From positions 1 through 64,000 of the forward strand of contig CALSPA010000013.1 in the NCBI GenBank assembly GCA_943788115.1: DNA of 64,000 nt. The letters run 5' to 3'. The stretch's first letter is position 1; every line of letters starts with the position of its first letter. The position numbers and the translations under genes are program-made. Below are positions 9,701 to 18,309 of the stretch, in pieces. The stretch is from an uncultured Flavobacteriales bacterium (GTDB taxonomy: Bacteria > Bacteroidota > Bacteroidia > Flavobacteriales_D > Parvicellaceae). The notes below the pieces were generated by a model. It saw only the letters and a list, made by a program, of their open reading frames with translations. It ran no database searches and was not told the DNA's origin.

Positions 9701-9787
9701 TTTTTTGTTAAATGATTAAGAGCACGAAATTAATATTTTTAAGTCCTGATTATGTTTTTTTTAAGAATTATGAAAATAATCTATTTA

Positions 9788-10001
9788 TTAAATCTTTACT
9801 CCCATTACACAAACATCATCAATTTGTTCAAGATCACTTTTCCATGAAATAAACTCATTTCTAATTTCATTTTTTTGATCTTCAAGTTTTTAGAGCATTG
9901 ATTTCTTGTTTTTCAAATATTTCAACTTCAAAATCTCTTTCAATGAGCTCGTGTACTGCGCTTAATCCTTCAGCACCTCCAACAAGAATAATCACTTTCA
10001 T
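9788..10001 (-). pseudogene. Deletion scar joining the start of an FAD oxidoreductase to the end of a SpoIIE phosphatase
   Basis: The coding strand starts at 10001 with MKVIILVGGAEGLSA..., a Rossmann GxGxxG-like N-terminus of an FAD-dependent (amine oxidase/phytoene desaturase-like) protein (HELIERDFEVEIFEKQ). After about 38 codons it hits a stop. One frame over, the last 30 or so codons are the C-terminus of a SpoIIE phosphatase: WKSDLEQIDDVCVMGVKI, very close to the end of the protein encoded at 5047 (WKKDLEQVDDVCVLGMKI). No complete domain remains. I infer a deletion that fused the ends of two lost genes. Confidence 0.65.
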
Positions 10002-10106
10002 TTAATGGGTTTTAGGGTGTTTATTTTGATAATCTAAATTAATATTAATTGAGAAATATAAAGTTACAGATGAATTTATTTAAAAAAGGTTGCTAAAGTT
10101 TTAAAA

Positions 10107-10776
10107 TTAAATTAATGATTCACCATTTAGATCAGTTGTTAGTACTTCACTCATGTAATTTAAAAAAGGGTAAATGCTTTTAAATTCATTAATTAGAAAT
10201 TTGTCAAATTTAGTATTAAGTAATTCACTGTCTGATATTTCCTGTGAATATATAAATTGCTTAAATCTAAGTGATTTAATTGCCGGGTGATTTTTGTCAA
10301 AACCTTTTGGGGTAGTTATTAATTGTTCTCCCCTTTAGTATGTTCCAACTCTTTATAAGTGATTTCTCAGCAGTTACTTTAATAAAATTTTCATGGTCTA
10401 ATTCAATTTCTTTTCTAATACGCAATAAGTCATCTTTATTTGGTTGCCAAAAACCAGCAGCTATAAACGAATTTCCAGGTTCTAAATGTAGGTAATAACC
10501 ACCACGAAATTTTGGTTTCTCTCTGTGGAAACCAATTCCGAAATGAGTTTTATATGGAGTTTTATTTTTAGAGAAAACGAATGTCTCTATAGATTTCTAA
10601 AAACTTTAAAGGAGTCTAAATTGTTTTCTTTTTTTAATTGATGAAAAAGTTGTTCAGAGAATTTTAGTACAGCTTTTTTGGAATTATCGTGTAGGTTTTT
10701 ATTGTCCTTGAACCAATCTCTATTGTTGTTTTGAGCTAGTTGCTTTAAAAAAATCAAATACTTCTTTATTTGGCAT
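10107..10776 (-). pseudogene. DUF2461 (TIGR02453) family protein broken by several frameshifts
   Basis: Start MPNKEVFDFFK at 10776, then after a shift NRDWFKDNK, and after a second shift the family hallmark YRDIRFSKNKTPYK followed by GGYYLHLEPGNSF and AAGFWQP. A third shift comes before the C-terminal part, which ends TDLNGESLI with a stop at 10107. Together this is the normal length of about 220 residues. The disruptions lie near A/T runs at about 10745-10752, 10598 and 10325-10340. The function of DUF2461 is unknown. Three indels in one gene suggest true decay unless the assembly is poor here. Confidence 0.7.
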
Positions 10777-10811
10777 AATTATTAAAGCTAATAAAAAGTA
10801 ATTTTCAAAAC

Positions 10812-11075
10812 CTAATTTTCAACTTTAGATTTCAGTTTTGTTAAAGAGAATTTTAAGTTAAATATTAATTTAATAAAATCAATGATTGACCAAAAGATTA
10901 ACATTATTCCAAAAAGCATTATTGAATTTAAAAAAAACTTCAGAAAATAGGGTTGTTCAATTAATTGCCATTTTAAGTTTGGCAGCTGTATCTCTTTAAT
11001 AAGCACAAGCACAACTAAAACAATATATGTGTAAAAAGAAAAGAGAATATTTTTTTTTAATTCAGGTGTTATCAC
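10812..11075 (-). CDS. Small two-helix membrane protein, unknown
   Basis: 87 residues with helices at about 12-27 (FSFYTYIVLVVLVLI) and 45-70 (FLNSIMLFGIMLIFWSII) and a basic C-terminus. No family recognised. It sits 55 bases from another small membrane protein of similar build (11131-11361) on the same strand, so the two may be one transcript or related copies. Confidence 0.4.
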   Translation of the reverse strand: MITPELKKNILFSFYTYIVLVVLVLIKEIQLPNLKWQLIEQPYFLKFFLNSIMLFGIMLIFWSIIDFIKLIFNLKFSLTKLKSKVEN

Positions 11076-11130
11076 TAAGCTGTGTAAACGATAAGTGAAT
11101 TTGTTTTTCTTTTTCTTTTTAGAATTGGCT

Positions 11131-11361
11131 TTAATTTTTATGAGTTGTGGTTTTGAAATAAATTTTCAAAAAAAATGACAATAAAAATTTCATTCCTAAA
11201 AAAATAGAAATTGAATTGAATAGAATTTTCTCTAAAATAGGATCTAAAGTGTTTGTAGGCGTGAAATAATTTATTGCAATAGAAAGCTCTATCAGCATTA
11301 AATAAAGAATTATTTTATTTGTTTTCTTTTTCAACTTTTTTGCTGTTATAATGAATAACAT
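11131..11361 (-). CDS. Small membrane protein, unknown
   Basis: 76 residues, basic N-terminus (KKLKKKTNK) and two hydrophobic helices (about 18-31 and 47-68). No family recognised. It resembles the 10812-11075 product in size and topology but not clearly in sequence. The A/T-rich surroundings make chance open frames more likely here, so support is modest. Confidence 0.35.
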   Translation of the reverse strand: MLFIITAKKLKKKTNKIILYLMLIELSIAINYFTPTNTLDPILEKILFNSISIFLGMKFLLSFFLKIYFKTTTHKN

Positions 11362-11567
11362 TGAATTGGTTGAAAAGTGTGTATTTGTTTTTTTGATTTC
11401 AGACTTTTAGCAATTCGGGGTTCTTAATTAAATTAAGAAAATTAACTCATATGAAAAAAATTGTAAACAACTTTATTTTAGAAAATCTGAATTTGGCTTG
11501 CATACTTTGCAAGGGGAGAGGTGTTGTTTTTTTATGTTTTCAAAAGATATTGAGAATTTGTTTTTTC

Positions 11568-12446
11568 TTAAGTACCTGCAATTTGCAGTATGGTATTTTT
11601 CCCCCAGATTTTTGTCTTAAATAGGGTGTGGTTATTGTCAGCTGATTTAAATTCATTTTCTGTAGTTTGAAATTTTTCATTTTCAAATTTGGGTTTGTAG
11701 CTTTTATTCCAATTCCACAAGTCATTATGTGTTTTTGACTCTATCTTATTTTGAATGGTTGAGTCTATATTATGAAAAAAGTCAATTCCAGTAAAGTTTT
11801 CTAAACTATCTACAGAAATAACGGAATTAATAATGGGTTGTTTACTGCTTTTATTTTCTATTAGAATGGCAATATTTCTGTTGTAATTAATAGGGTCAAT
11901 GGCAACTTTGTAATAATATTTCGGAACTGTTATGCTGTTTCTACCTATTGTCTCCACACACTCTTTTTCTAAAACTCCTCCTGTAATTATTATTAGTTCT
12001 CCATACTCACTTGCCCAATCTCTAAATTTCTTTTCAATCATCCTCCAAATTTGCCTGTTGAAACTTGGCTTTTGAGGAGAGATGTTGCTCAAGTAAAAGC
12101 TTTCACTCATGGATTCAGTATTGTACTTCATGTCACCAGCTGGTGCTAAGTGTCCCCTGTCATATCCACTGCCTTTGTAGTCTTTAAGCTGAGCTGAATT
12201 GTTTTTCACAAAAGGGTCTTTACGAAAATTATCAGCCCTTGAAATAGTTGAGTTAAACAAATGTGGCTTTAATCTGTACTGAACCCATTCGGCTTGTTTG
12301 TGTTTTTCTGAATATGATAATGTGTAATAACTGTGTTTAATTATATGGCTTGTTTGACCTTTAGGTTCCCAACTTTGGGCATGATAATAATTTATATTGA
12401 AAATTATAATGCTAAAACTTAAAAGCAAATTGAAAATACATTTCAT
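11568..12446 (-). CDS. Exported DNA/RNA non-specific endonuclease (NUC1 family)
   Basis: 292 residues with a signal peptide (about 1-24, ending YYHAQ). The NUC1 motif appears as GYDRGHLAPAGDM (D96-R97-G98-H99), with NISPQKPSFNRQIWR carrying the metal-binding Asn/Gln region and ELIIITGGV following. These ββα-metal nucleases cut single- and double-stranded DNA and RNA. The signal peptide places it in the periplasm or outside, where it would degrade nucleic acid for nutrition or defence; that role is inferred. It is divergent from the GldL-like gene, with 66 bases between the starts. Confidence 0.9.
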   Translation of the reverse strand: MKCIFNLLLSFSIIIFNINYYHAQSWEPKGQTSHIIKHSYYTLSYSEKHKQAEWVQYRLKPHLFNSTISRADNFRKDPFVKNNSAQLKDYKGSGYDRGHLAPAGDMKYNTESMSESFYLSNISPQKPSFNRQIWRMIEKKFRDWASEYGELIIITGGVLEKECVETIGRNSITVPKYYYKVAIDPINYNRNIAILIENKSSKQPIINSVISVDSLENFTGIDFFHNIDSTIQNKIESKTHNDLWNWNKSYKPKFENEKFQTTENEFKSADNNHTLFKTKIWGKNTILQIAGT

Positions 12447-12512
12447 TTAATAAAAATAAGAATTTGTACCTTTTAAAAGTAATTGTATTATAGATGATAT
12501 AAATGTTAAGTT

Positions 12513-13328
12513 ATGAGTAAAAATCTTAGTCCTTCAAGTTTTTCGTCTAAAGTTAGTTTTGGTTTAATTAGCGCCTCAATTTCCCTTCTAATAATTGGGC
12601 TAATTTTTAAATTTATGTTTTGGCCTGGTGCAGCATTTACAATTGTTTTAGGGCTTACAATTATTGCTTTATTATTGGTAGGTGGTTCAATAAAAAAAAT
12701 CTTAAATAAAGCACTTTTTTATAAAACCTTATATCCTTTATTAGGTGCATTTTTTACAATGGGAGTTCAATTCAAAATTATGCATTGGCCTGGTGCGGAT
12801 ATTATGATAATTAGCTCTATGGTTGGATTGTCTTTTGCATTTTTAGAATTTGCTTTTAGAATGAGAAAAACAGTTCTATCGCTTGTTCCAGCTTTGTTTT
12901 CTTTTTCTATAATAATGATGCTTTTTAAGATAATGCACTGGCCATTTGCTAGTGAATTACTAATATTCACTTTTTTGTTTTTTGCACTAATTACAACCTG
13001 TGTAATTTTTTATAGAGGTTTTAGATTGAAAAGTTCAACCCCTCTAGGATCAAATTTTTTAGTTATAGGTGTTTTGTCTTTACTGTATTTTATTGTTGAA
13101 TGTGCTACTATTTTGAAATTTCAATTTTTTGGTTTTGAACATTTCCAACTCAGATTAATTATTGTTAGTTTACTTTTCTTATTGTTTGTTTTTAGTCTTT
13201 TTATAATTTATTTTAAAACTGAAGAATTTCAAAAGAAGTTTGAATTTGAGTTTCAGTTTTTACAATCCTTGTCAATTATCTACGCTTTTATGCTTGTAAT
13301 TCAGGTGCTTGTTTCTGCACAAGCTTAA
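12513..13328 (+). CDS. GldL-like polytopic membrane protein with three FKxMxWPxA repeats
   Basis: 271 residues, about eight membrane helices. The motif seen in the membrane part of the gliding/T9SS motor protein GldL occurs three times at about 52-residue spacing: FKFMFWPGA (32-40), FKIMHWPGA (87-95) and FKIMHWPFA (138-146), with a weak fourth place near 201. Each unit looks like a two-helix hairpin. GldL itself has one such hairpin and a long cytoplasmic tail; here the tail is absent and the hairpin is repeated. It is therefore a relative, not GldL. No gldM/gldN partner lies beside it. The stop overlaps the end of the convergent flavoprotein gene by 4 bases. Confidence 0.7.
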   Translation: MSKNLSPSSFSSKVSFGLISASISLLIIGLIFKFMFWPGAAFTIVLGLTIIALLLVGGSIKKILNKALFYKTLYPLLGAFFTMGVQFKIMHWPGADIMIISSMVGLSFAFLEFAFRMRKTVLSLVPALFSFSIIMMLFKIMHWPFASELLIFTFLFFALITTCVIFYRGFRLKSSTPLGSNFLVIGVLSLLYFIVECATILKFQFFGFEHFQLRLIIVSLLFLLFVFSLFIIYFKTEEFQKKFEFEFQFLQSLSIIYAFMLVIQVLVSAQA

Positions 13329-14308
13329 TTTAGTTTTCCTGCAATGAAACCTGTTGTCCAAGCTGCTTGGAAGTTATATCCTCCAGTAATTGCATCTATA
13401 TCTAATACTTCACCTGCAAAGTATAAATTCTTAATTGATTTGCTTTGCATAGTCTTTAAATCTATGCTTTCTAAACTAACACCTCCGCATGTTACAAACT
13501 CTTCTTTAAATGTTGTTTTGCCTTTAATAGAGTAGATGTCGTTGGTAAGTTGGTTTATTAGTTTGTTTATTGATTTTTTGCCAAGTTCATTCCATTTTTT
13601 TGAATTTGATATTTCACTTTTATTAATTAAGTAGATCCACAATCTTTCTGGAATGTAATTGAATTTAGTGGAGGAAACTTTTTTGTTTGGATTCTTTAAA
13701 GCACATTCTTTTAGTGCTTTTTCTACTATTGAATTGTTAGTTTGATTTACCCAGTTGAGCTGTATTTTAAAATTGTATTCCAATTCATTTAAAGATCTTG
13801 CTCCTAAAGATGATAGTTTTAAAATTGCAGGTCCACTCATTCCCCAGTGAGTAATTAAAAGAGGTCCAGAAGATTTTAGTTTTGTTCCTTCAACTTTCAC
13901 GATTACATTCTTTAATGAAATGCCCATAAGTTTTGTAATCTGTTCATGAGGCATATTAAATGTGAATAATGAGGGGACAGGTGGTGTTATTTCATGGTTT
14001 AAACGAGCTAACCAATGTAGACCCTCAATTTTAGGGCTTCCACCACTTGCTATAATAACATGAGAATAAAGTTCTTTTTTTTGCTCAGATTTAATAGTTA
14101 GTTCAAGTAATTCATTTTTCTCTTTGATTGCAATTATAGGGCTGCCAAGCACAATTTCAATTTTCAATTTATAAATCTCTTTTTCTAAGCAATCTATAAT
14201 GCTAGATGATGAATTTGATTTTGGAAAAACTCTTAAATCTTCCTGAATATATAAGGGAACCCCTCTGTTCTTCGAACCACTCAAAAGTATCTTTGGTGTT
14301 GAATACAT
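13325..14308 (-). CDS. BaiN/HI0933-type FAD-dependent oxidoreductase, 3' part of a frameshifted gene
   Basis: The sequence continues the FAD protein begun at 14537. It has VPLYIQEDLRVFPKSN, YSHVIIASGGSP, SGPLLITHWGMSGPAIL (signature of the HI0933/BaiN group), TCGGVSLESID and the closing FAD-contact region FAGEVLDIDAITGGYNFQ. Members are soluble flavoproteins; BaiN is linked to bile-acid dehydroxylation, but most homologues have no known substrate. The frame joins the 5' part through a missing G at the C-run 14260-14263 (G on the coding strand). The first 16 or so codons of this frame upstream of the junction are not native. Confidence 0.8.
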   Translation of the reverse strand: MYSTPKILLSGSKNRGVPLYIQEDLRVFPKSNSSSSIIDCLEKEIYKLKIEIVLGSPIIAIKEKNELLELTIKSEQKKELYSHVIIASGGSPKIEGLHWLARLNHEITPPVPSLFTFNMPHEQITKLMGISLKNVIVKVEGTKLKSSGPLLITHWGMSGPAILKLSSLGARSLNELEYNFKIQLNWVNQTNNSIVEKALKECALKNPNKKVSSTKFNYIPERLWIYLINKSEISNSKKWNELGKKSINKLINQLTNDIYSIKGKTTFKEEFVTCGGVSLESIDLKTMQSKSIKNLYFAGEVLDIDAITGGYNFQAAWTTGFIAGKLN

Positions 14309-14537
14309 GAAATGCTTTTTTTAATTGTTTTCCTCCTCTCGGATATGCTTTACAAAGTTCATTGATTGAAAAACACCCACTGGTGACATTGCACCTTCCA
14401 CCACCAGAAATTTTCACTTTTGATAAGGTCTTGTTAGATTTTTCAAAAATTGTAACACTAGAATTTGGGTGATTTTTTTTCACATTAATTGCTGAGAAAA
14501 ACCCAGCAGCTCCTCCTCCTATAATTGCAACTTTCAT
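14202..14537 (-). CDS. FAD-binding N-terminal part of the split BaiN/HI0933-type flavoprotein
   Basis: It starts MKVAIIGGGAAGFFSAI, a textbook dinucleotide-binding GxGxxG, followed by FEKSNKTLSKVKISGGGRCN, the KxxxSGxGRCN signature of the HI0933-like family. It runs native to EWFEEQRG, then reads out of frame. With the 13325-14308 part it makes a protein of about 404 residues, the normal family length. Confidence 0.8.
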   Translation of the reverse strand: MKVAIIGGGAAGFFSAINVKKNHPNSSVTIFEKSNKTLSKVKISGGGRCNVTSGCFSINELCKAYPRGGKQLKKAFHVFNTKDTFEWFEEQRGSLIYSGRFKSFSKIKFII

Positions 14538-14541
14538 TTGA

Positions 14542-15222
14542 TTACTCTAGTTTATAATTTAAAAACGACATTAGCTTTTCATCTAAAAAATAATTTGTGG
14601 TTTCTAGTTTTGTTTTGTTGTAGTTGTTTAAATATTTTTTCTTGGTGTAAAATTCTTTTTTCTCTTTAGAAAATTTTTCAGATACTTTAACTTTATCTAG
14701 AGCAGTTTTTAAACCATTTCTTCTTGTTTTCCATCTTTTTTTAAGGGAAAATTTGTCTTCTATTTTAGTTAACTCTATTTCGGGCTGTACAAGTAAGTCA
14801 ATGTATCTTATGAAAAGTATCTCATTACTTTGTTGCGCAAAAACTCTCCATTTATCTAGAAATAGGTTGTACTCCTCAATGTATTGATAAGAAGGAGTAG
14901 GCCAATTACATTTCTTCGCCCATTTTTCGTAGCTTAATAACCAGCTGTAGGGGTCTTTTGAAATTACAATAACCCCATTGATTTCAGTGTTTAATTCCCA
15001 AGATTTTTTAAAATCAGCATAGGATTCGAAATTGTAATTATTTAAATATTTTGATTCTGGTATTTTAGTTTTGTCATCGTACAGTCTAAAATGCTTTTGT
15101 AGGGGATGATCTCTTTCTTTTCTTAAGCTATGAATTTTGATGTCGAAGTTATTAACCAAAAGTGATTCTAAAAAATTTGTTCCACTTCTTTGTAAACCGT
15201 AATGAAGTAATTTTTTTTTCAT
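14542..15222 (-). CDS. Sulfotransferase-like P-loop protein
   Basis: 226 residues. The N-terminus LLHYGLQRSGTNFLESLL is a 5'-PAPS-binding P-loop of the sulfotransferase superfamily, and VISKDPYSWLLSYEKW is a typical 3'-phosphate-binding segment (RDPxxxxxS in classical members). The C-terminal third is Lys-rich. Substrate unknown; small-molecule or glycan sulfation is likely. It lies 4 bases upstream of the flavoprotein gene and 7 bases downstream of the ferritin-like gene on the same strand, so the three form a probable operon. Confidence 0.7.
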   Translation of the reverse strand: MKKKLLHYGLQRSGTNFLESLLVNNFDIKIHSLRKERDHPLQKHFRLYDDKTKIPESKYLNNYNFESYADFKKSWELNTEINGVIVISKDPYSWLLSYEKWAKKCNWPTPSYQYIEEYNLFLDKWRVFAQQSNEILFIRYIDLLVQPEIELTKIEDKFSLKKRWKTRRNGLKTALDKVKVSEKFSKEKKEFYTKKKYLNNYNKTKLETTNYFLDEKLMSFLNYKLE

Positions 15223-15229
15223 AAGGTCA

Positions 15230-15802
15230 CTAATCTATTTTACGATAATCTTTACAATATTCATTTGAATTCTCAATGCTTTTTAATTCATTTAAATTAA
15301 CATCATTGTAGCTATTTGACTTTCCCCAAAAAAACAGTTTTTGGAATAATGGTAATAGTTTACTGTCTTTAATTTCATTTAGGAAATAATCTTCATGCTC
15401 TTTTTCTTTAACGCCCATTTCATACAGCTCTTTGTCATGAGATTTAATCCCTGTTTTGTGGAAATATTTAAGGATTATAAAATATTCGCATACGTTTCCA
15501 CTCTCCAGTTTACCTGCAAAAAAATAAGGCATGAACCATCCAATTACATAACAACTAAACGCTATGAATTTTCCTATAACAGCATATTTAAATTCATAAT
15601 ATTTTGAGACTTTTATGTGGTAAGTGTTCATGATTTTCAGAACTTCTTCTCTGTGATTCCATTCATCATTTTCAATTACTTTAATTTCTTTCTTCTTTGT
15701 TGAAGAGTTTAATGATCCAGCATGTCCAATGTATGCATATGCGGCAGCTTTTTCAGCAGAATATGCTTTTTGAAGTAATTTAGATAATTTAGAATTTAAC
15801 AA
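15230..15802 (-). CDS. Ferritin-like di-iron protein of the COQ7/demethoxyubiquinone hydroxylase type
   Basis: 190 residues with a four-helix di-iron pattern: E17 in AEKAAAYAYIGH, E47-x-x-H50 in ENDEWNHREEV, E100/E106 in the third helix, and E133-x-x-H136 in VKEKEHEDYF. A hydrophobic stretch (about 75-95, IAFSCYVIGWFMPYFF) fits interfacial membrane binding as in COQ7. Bacteroidota usually make menaquinone, so a ubiquinone role is doubtful; oxidation of another lipid or a ferritin-like role is possible. First gene of the three-gene minus operon 15802-13325. Confidence 0.65.
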   Translation of the reverse strand: MLNSKLSKLLQKAYSAEKAAAYAYIGHAGSLNSSTKKKEIKVIENDEWNHREEVLKIMNTYHIKVSKYYEFKYAVIGKFIAFSCYVIGWFMPYFFAGKLESGNVCEYFIILKYFHKTGIKSHDKELYEMGVKEKEHEDYFLNEIKDSKLLPLFQKLFFWGKSNSYNDVNLNELKSIENSNEYCKDYRKID

Positions 15803-15979
15803 AACCTATTATTAAAAGATTAATTGAATGTATTAAATCTTGACTAAAAATTGTGTCTTACGATAAATTAAATGATGAAATATTCTGAGTTTATTAGTAG
15901 AATAGTTAGTGTTTAGCGCTGATAATTAATTCTCTTTTTAAATAATTTATGTGCTAACTTTTACTTACAAATATTGGTA

Positions 15980-16007
15980 AAAAAAAAGCCTGAATAATTT
16001 CAGGCTT
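15980..16007 (-). terminator. Intrinsic terminator of the 16029-16247 gene
   Basis: A perfect 9-bp stem AAGCCTGAA/TTCAGGCTT (15986-15994 with 15999-16007) and a 4-base loop, followed on the minus strand by a run of eight U from the A tract at 15980-15987. It sits 22 bases past the stop codon of the upstream minus gene. Confidence 0.85.
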
Positions 16008-16028
16008 TTAATTGATAAATTAACGAGT

Positions 16029-16247
16029 TTATTGAACTTTTTTTGGACAATCTTTATCTATCCATTTAGAGTTTTTAGATTCACCTAGTATAGTTACATC
16101 TTTAACTTTTTTGTATTCTTCAACAGCTTGCATCATCTCTTTCCTTGTATCTCTTCTAAGTTTAATTCCAGAGTTGGTTCCTTTGTTTCTAACTTCTAAA
16201 TAGTAACCATCTTTCAGGTCTGTTGGTCTTGTTGGAGGTCTTCCCAT
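16029..16247 (-). CDS. Conserved small basic protein of Flavobacteriia, unknown function
   Basis: 72 residues from the ATG at 16247 (MGRPPTRPTDLKDGYYLEV). An upstream ATG at 16268 adds seven hydrophobic residues that do not fit. The protein is soluble and charged, with KDGYYLEVRNKGTNSGIKL and TILGESKNSKWID, which I recognise as a conserved hypothetical of flavobacteria. Residues VRNKG...GIKLRRDT suggest a small beta fold that could bind nucleic acid, but this is a guess. It has its own terminator and is a single-gene unit. Confidence 0.65.
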   Translation of the reverse strand: MGRPPTRPTDLKDGYYLEVRNKGTNSGIKLRRDTRKEMMQAVEEYKKVKDVTILGESKNSKWIDKDCPKKVQ

Positions 16248-16398
16248 AATTTCAAGTATATAAATCAAAAAAAGACTTCAATTCAGTTGATAATTTTAAA
16301 CTGAAAGGAAATCTTGTGGATGATCATTAATTAATAATTACAAAGCTAAATATTCTTTCCAATTTAACGCAATTATTAAGAATTTATTTTATCTCTAA

Positions 16399-17304
16399 TT
16401 ATTGAATTCTTATTTTCTCGCCTAGTCTTAAAATTTTTGACGGTTTAATCTTATTTAATTTACATATTTTGTTTAATGAGGTGCCGTATTTCAGGGCTAG
16501 TCCATAAAGCGTGTCTCCACTTTTTATTTTATGATATTTTGCTTTCGAGGAATAAACTCCTCCATATTTCTTAGCGTAACTAAATGTATTTTTATGTATA
16601 AATAAATTATCTGAAACAAGACAATTGTTTTTAAAATCAAAAACTAATTCTGGGTCAATTGCATTTCCGTAAAAACGAATTTCAAAATGCAAGTGTGGAC
16701 CAGATACCTTTCCTGTAGAACCGCCTTTGCCAATATAATCTCCAGCTTTTATTTTTTGATTTTTGGAGATTTTAATTTTTTTCAGGTGGGCGTAAAATGT
16801 TTCTAGGCCATTATAATGCCTAATTATTACTAGGTTTCCATATCCTCCACTGTTGTATTTAGCGTATCTAACTACTCCGTCAAAAGCACAAAAAATAGAA
16901 TCACTGTTGTTAAACCCTAAATCTATTCCTCTATGATATCTACCTCCTCTTGGTCCAAATCTTGAATTTGTTTTACCTGGACTAGGAAGGTGATAGTTAG
17001 GGTGATTTTCATCAACATTACATAACCAAATACTGTCCTTTATAATTGATAAGTCGTTCGAAATAACATACGGTTCATAATTGTCCCATGGTTGGATTAT
17101 TTTATTTTTAAATTCATTTTTGATGAAACTGTCAAGTTCAACATTTAATATCCCGTTAAAATTTAACATGGATAAATATTCCCAACTTTTATCATGGTAG
17201 ATAACGATAGAGTCTGTTTCTAATGAAAGTGTGTCAAGTATTAATTTATCTTGAGCACTTAGATTTAAAGATGAAATTAAGAATACAATAAAAAAAAGTC
17301 TCAT
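16399..17304 (-). CDS. Exported M23 metallo-endopeptidase with C-terminal LysM domain
   Basis: 301 residues: signal peptide (about 1-18, SSLNLSAQ), a linker, an M23 (lysostaphin-type) domain at about 105-225 and a LysM at about 257-301 (YHKIKSGDTLYGLALKYG...LGEKIRIQ). Zn ligands and catalytic residues are visible: H124 and D128 in HRGIDLG, and HLH at 204-206. It should cut peptidoglycan cross-bridges in the periplasm during growth or division, with LysM holding it on glycan. It is 2 bases upstream of nothing on its own strand but directly follows the FkbM gene (2-base gap), so the pair is probably co-transcribed. Confidence 0.92.
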   Translation of the reverse strand: MRLFFIVFLISSLNLSAQDKLILDTLSLETDSIVIYHDKSWEYLSMLNFNGILNVELDSFIKNEFKNKIIQPWDNYEPYVISNDLSIIKDSIWLCNVDENHPNYHLPSPGKTNSRFGPRGGRYHRGIDLGFNNSDSIFCAFDGVVRYAKYNSGGYGNLVIIRHYNGLETFYAHLKKIKISKNQKIKAGDYIGKGGSTGKVSGPHLHFEIRFYGNAIDPELVFDFKNNCLVSDNLFIHKNTFSYAKKYGGVYSSKAKYHKIKSGDTLYGLALKYGTSLNKICKLNKIKPSKILRLGEKIRIQ

Positions 17305-17306
17305 TT

Positions 17307-18155
17307 TTAATTGCTTTTAGGTAAGAAAATATAGTTATGATAGTTGATGTCTTTAGAGCTGAAATCTTTAATATTTCCTTTTTCGTCAATGTTGTAGGGT
17401 ACGTAATTTAAATCAAATAAGAAATCATAAATAGCATTTGATTTAACACTTGAGTTTTCAAGAATCCCATCACTTATTTCAATAATTAGCGTTGGTTTAA
17501 ACTTAACTAGGCTTTGTTTCATTCCTTTTAAGGCATGTATTTCCGCTCCTTCAATATCAATTTTAACTAAATCAATTTTAGCTAGCTTTTTTAATTGTAC
17601 GTAATTGTCTAATGTGATTGCCTCAATTTTTTGTTTTTCTCCACTCTCATGACTGTGATTTAAAATTGAAGACATACCCATGTTTTGTTCGTTTGAAATA
17701 AAAAGCTCAAGGTTGGTGTTTTGGTCATAAACTGCCTTTTTTTCAACAGTAATGTTAGTTAAATCATTCATCATAATGTTTTCAATTAACATTTTGTTAA
17801 TTGTGTTAACTGGCTCAAATGCTATTACCATTCCTGTTTTTTCTACAAGTTTAGATGCAATTAGGGTGTAGGCTCCTATGTTTGCTCCAATATCAATAAA
17901 GACATTGTCTTTTTTAAGTGTTTTTTTTAAAAAAGAGATTCCATTTATATCTGAATAATCCAGAAAAAATATTTGTTGTTGAATCCAATCAGAAAGGTTG
18001 ACTTTTATTTTTAATGTCGTATCATATTTTGTGATAAAGTTTGTTTTACTGAATATTTTCTTTGGTAAAATAAACTTCTTGTAAATTCCAAAATAATGTT
18101 TTCTTAAAGGTTTAATTTTAAGAATGAATTTAAAAACTATAGCTAATAATTTCAC
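17307..18155 (-). CDS. FkbM-family SAM-dependent methyltransferase
   Basis: 282 residues. Motif I is FIDIGANIGAYTLIAS, then FEPVNTINKML (the acidic loop binding SAM ribose) and LVKIDIEGAEIHALKGM, the FkbM signature. Members methylate hydroxyls of sugars or polyketides; near an envelope hydrolase gene a cell-surface glycan is plausible. A basic amphipathic N-terminus (KFILKIKPLRKHYFGIYKKF) precedes the fold. First gene of a two-gene unit with the M23 peptidase. It is divergent from the C25 protease, with 154 bases between starts. Confidence 0.85.
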   Translation of the reverse strand: MKLLAIVFKFILKIKPLRKHYFGIYKKFILPKKIFSKTNFITKYDTTLKIKVNLSDWIQQQIFFLDYSDINGISFLKKTLKKDNVFIDIGANIGAYTLIASKLVEKTGMVIAFEPVNTINKMLIENIMMNDLTNITVEKKAVYDQNTNLELFISNEQNMGMSSILNHSHESGEKQKIEAITLDNYVQLKKLAKIDLVKIDIEGAEIHALKGMKQSLVKFKPTLIIEISDGILENSSVKSNAIYDFLFDLNYVPYNIDEKGNIKDFSSKDINYHNYIFLPKSN

Positions 18156-18309
18156 TTATATACTGATTTGTTGATGCAAAATTAAATTATAATTTGAATT
18201 TCGCTTTTAGTTTAAAACTTCATTTGCAATTCTTTTGGGTTTCCAATATTAGCTTTTAAATAATTGTATTTTTTTAAATATAACTTGTAAATTACAACAA
18301 AAATATACT

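Noticed and set aside
11451..11624. Plus-strand 57-residue frame opposite the end of the nuclease gene
   Set aside because: It overlaps the intact endonuclease gene on the other strand, has no recognised family and no clear promoter.
13344..13535. Plus-strand 63-residue frame inside the flavoprotein gene
   Set aside because: It is the antisense shadow of conserved flavoprotein codons (FAGEVLDIDAITGG region).
15230..15802. Ubiquinone biosynthesis COQ7 function
   Set aside because: The di-iron ligands fit the fold, but no other ubiquinone gene is present and the group normally uses menaquinone, so only the fold is claimed.
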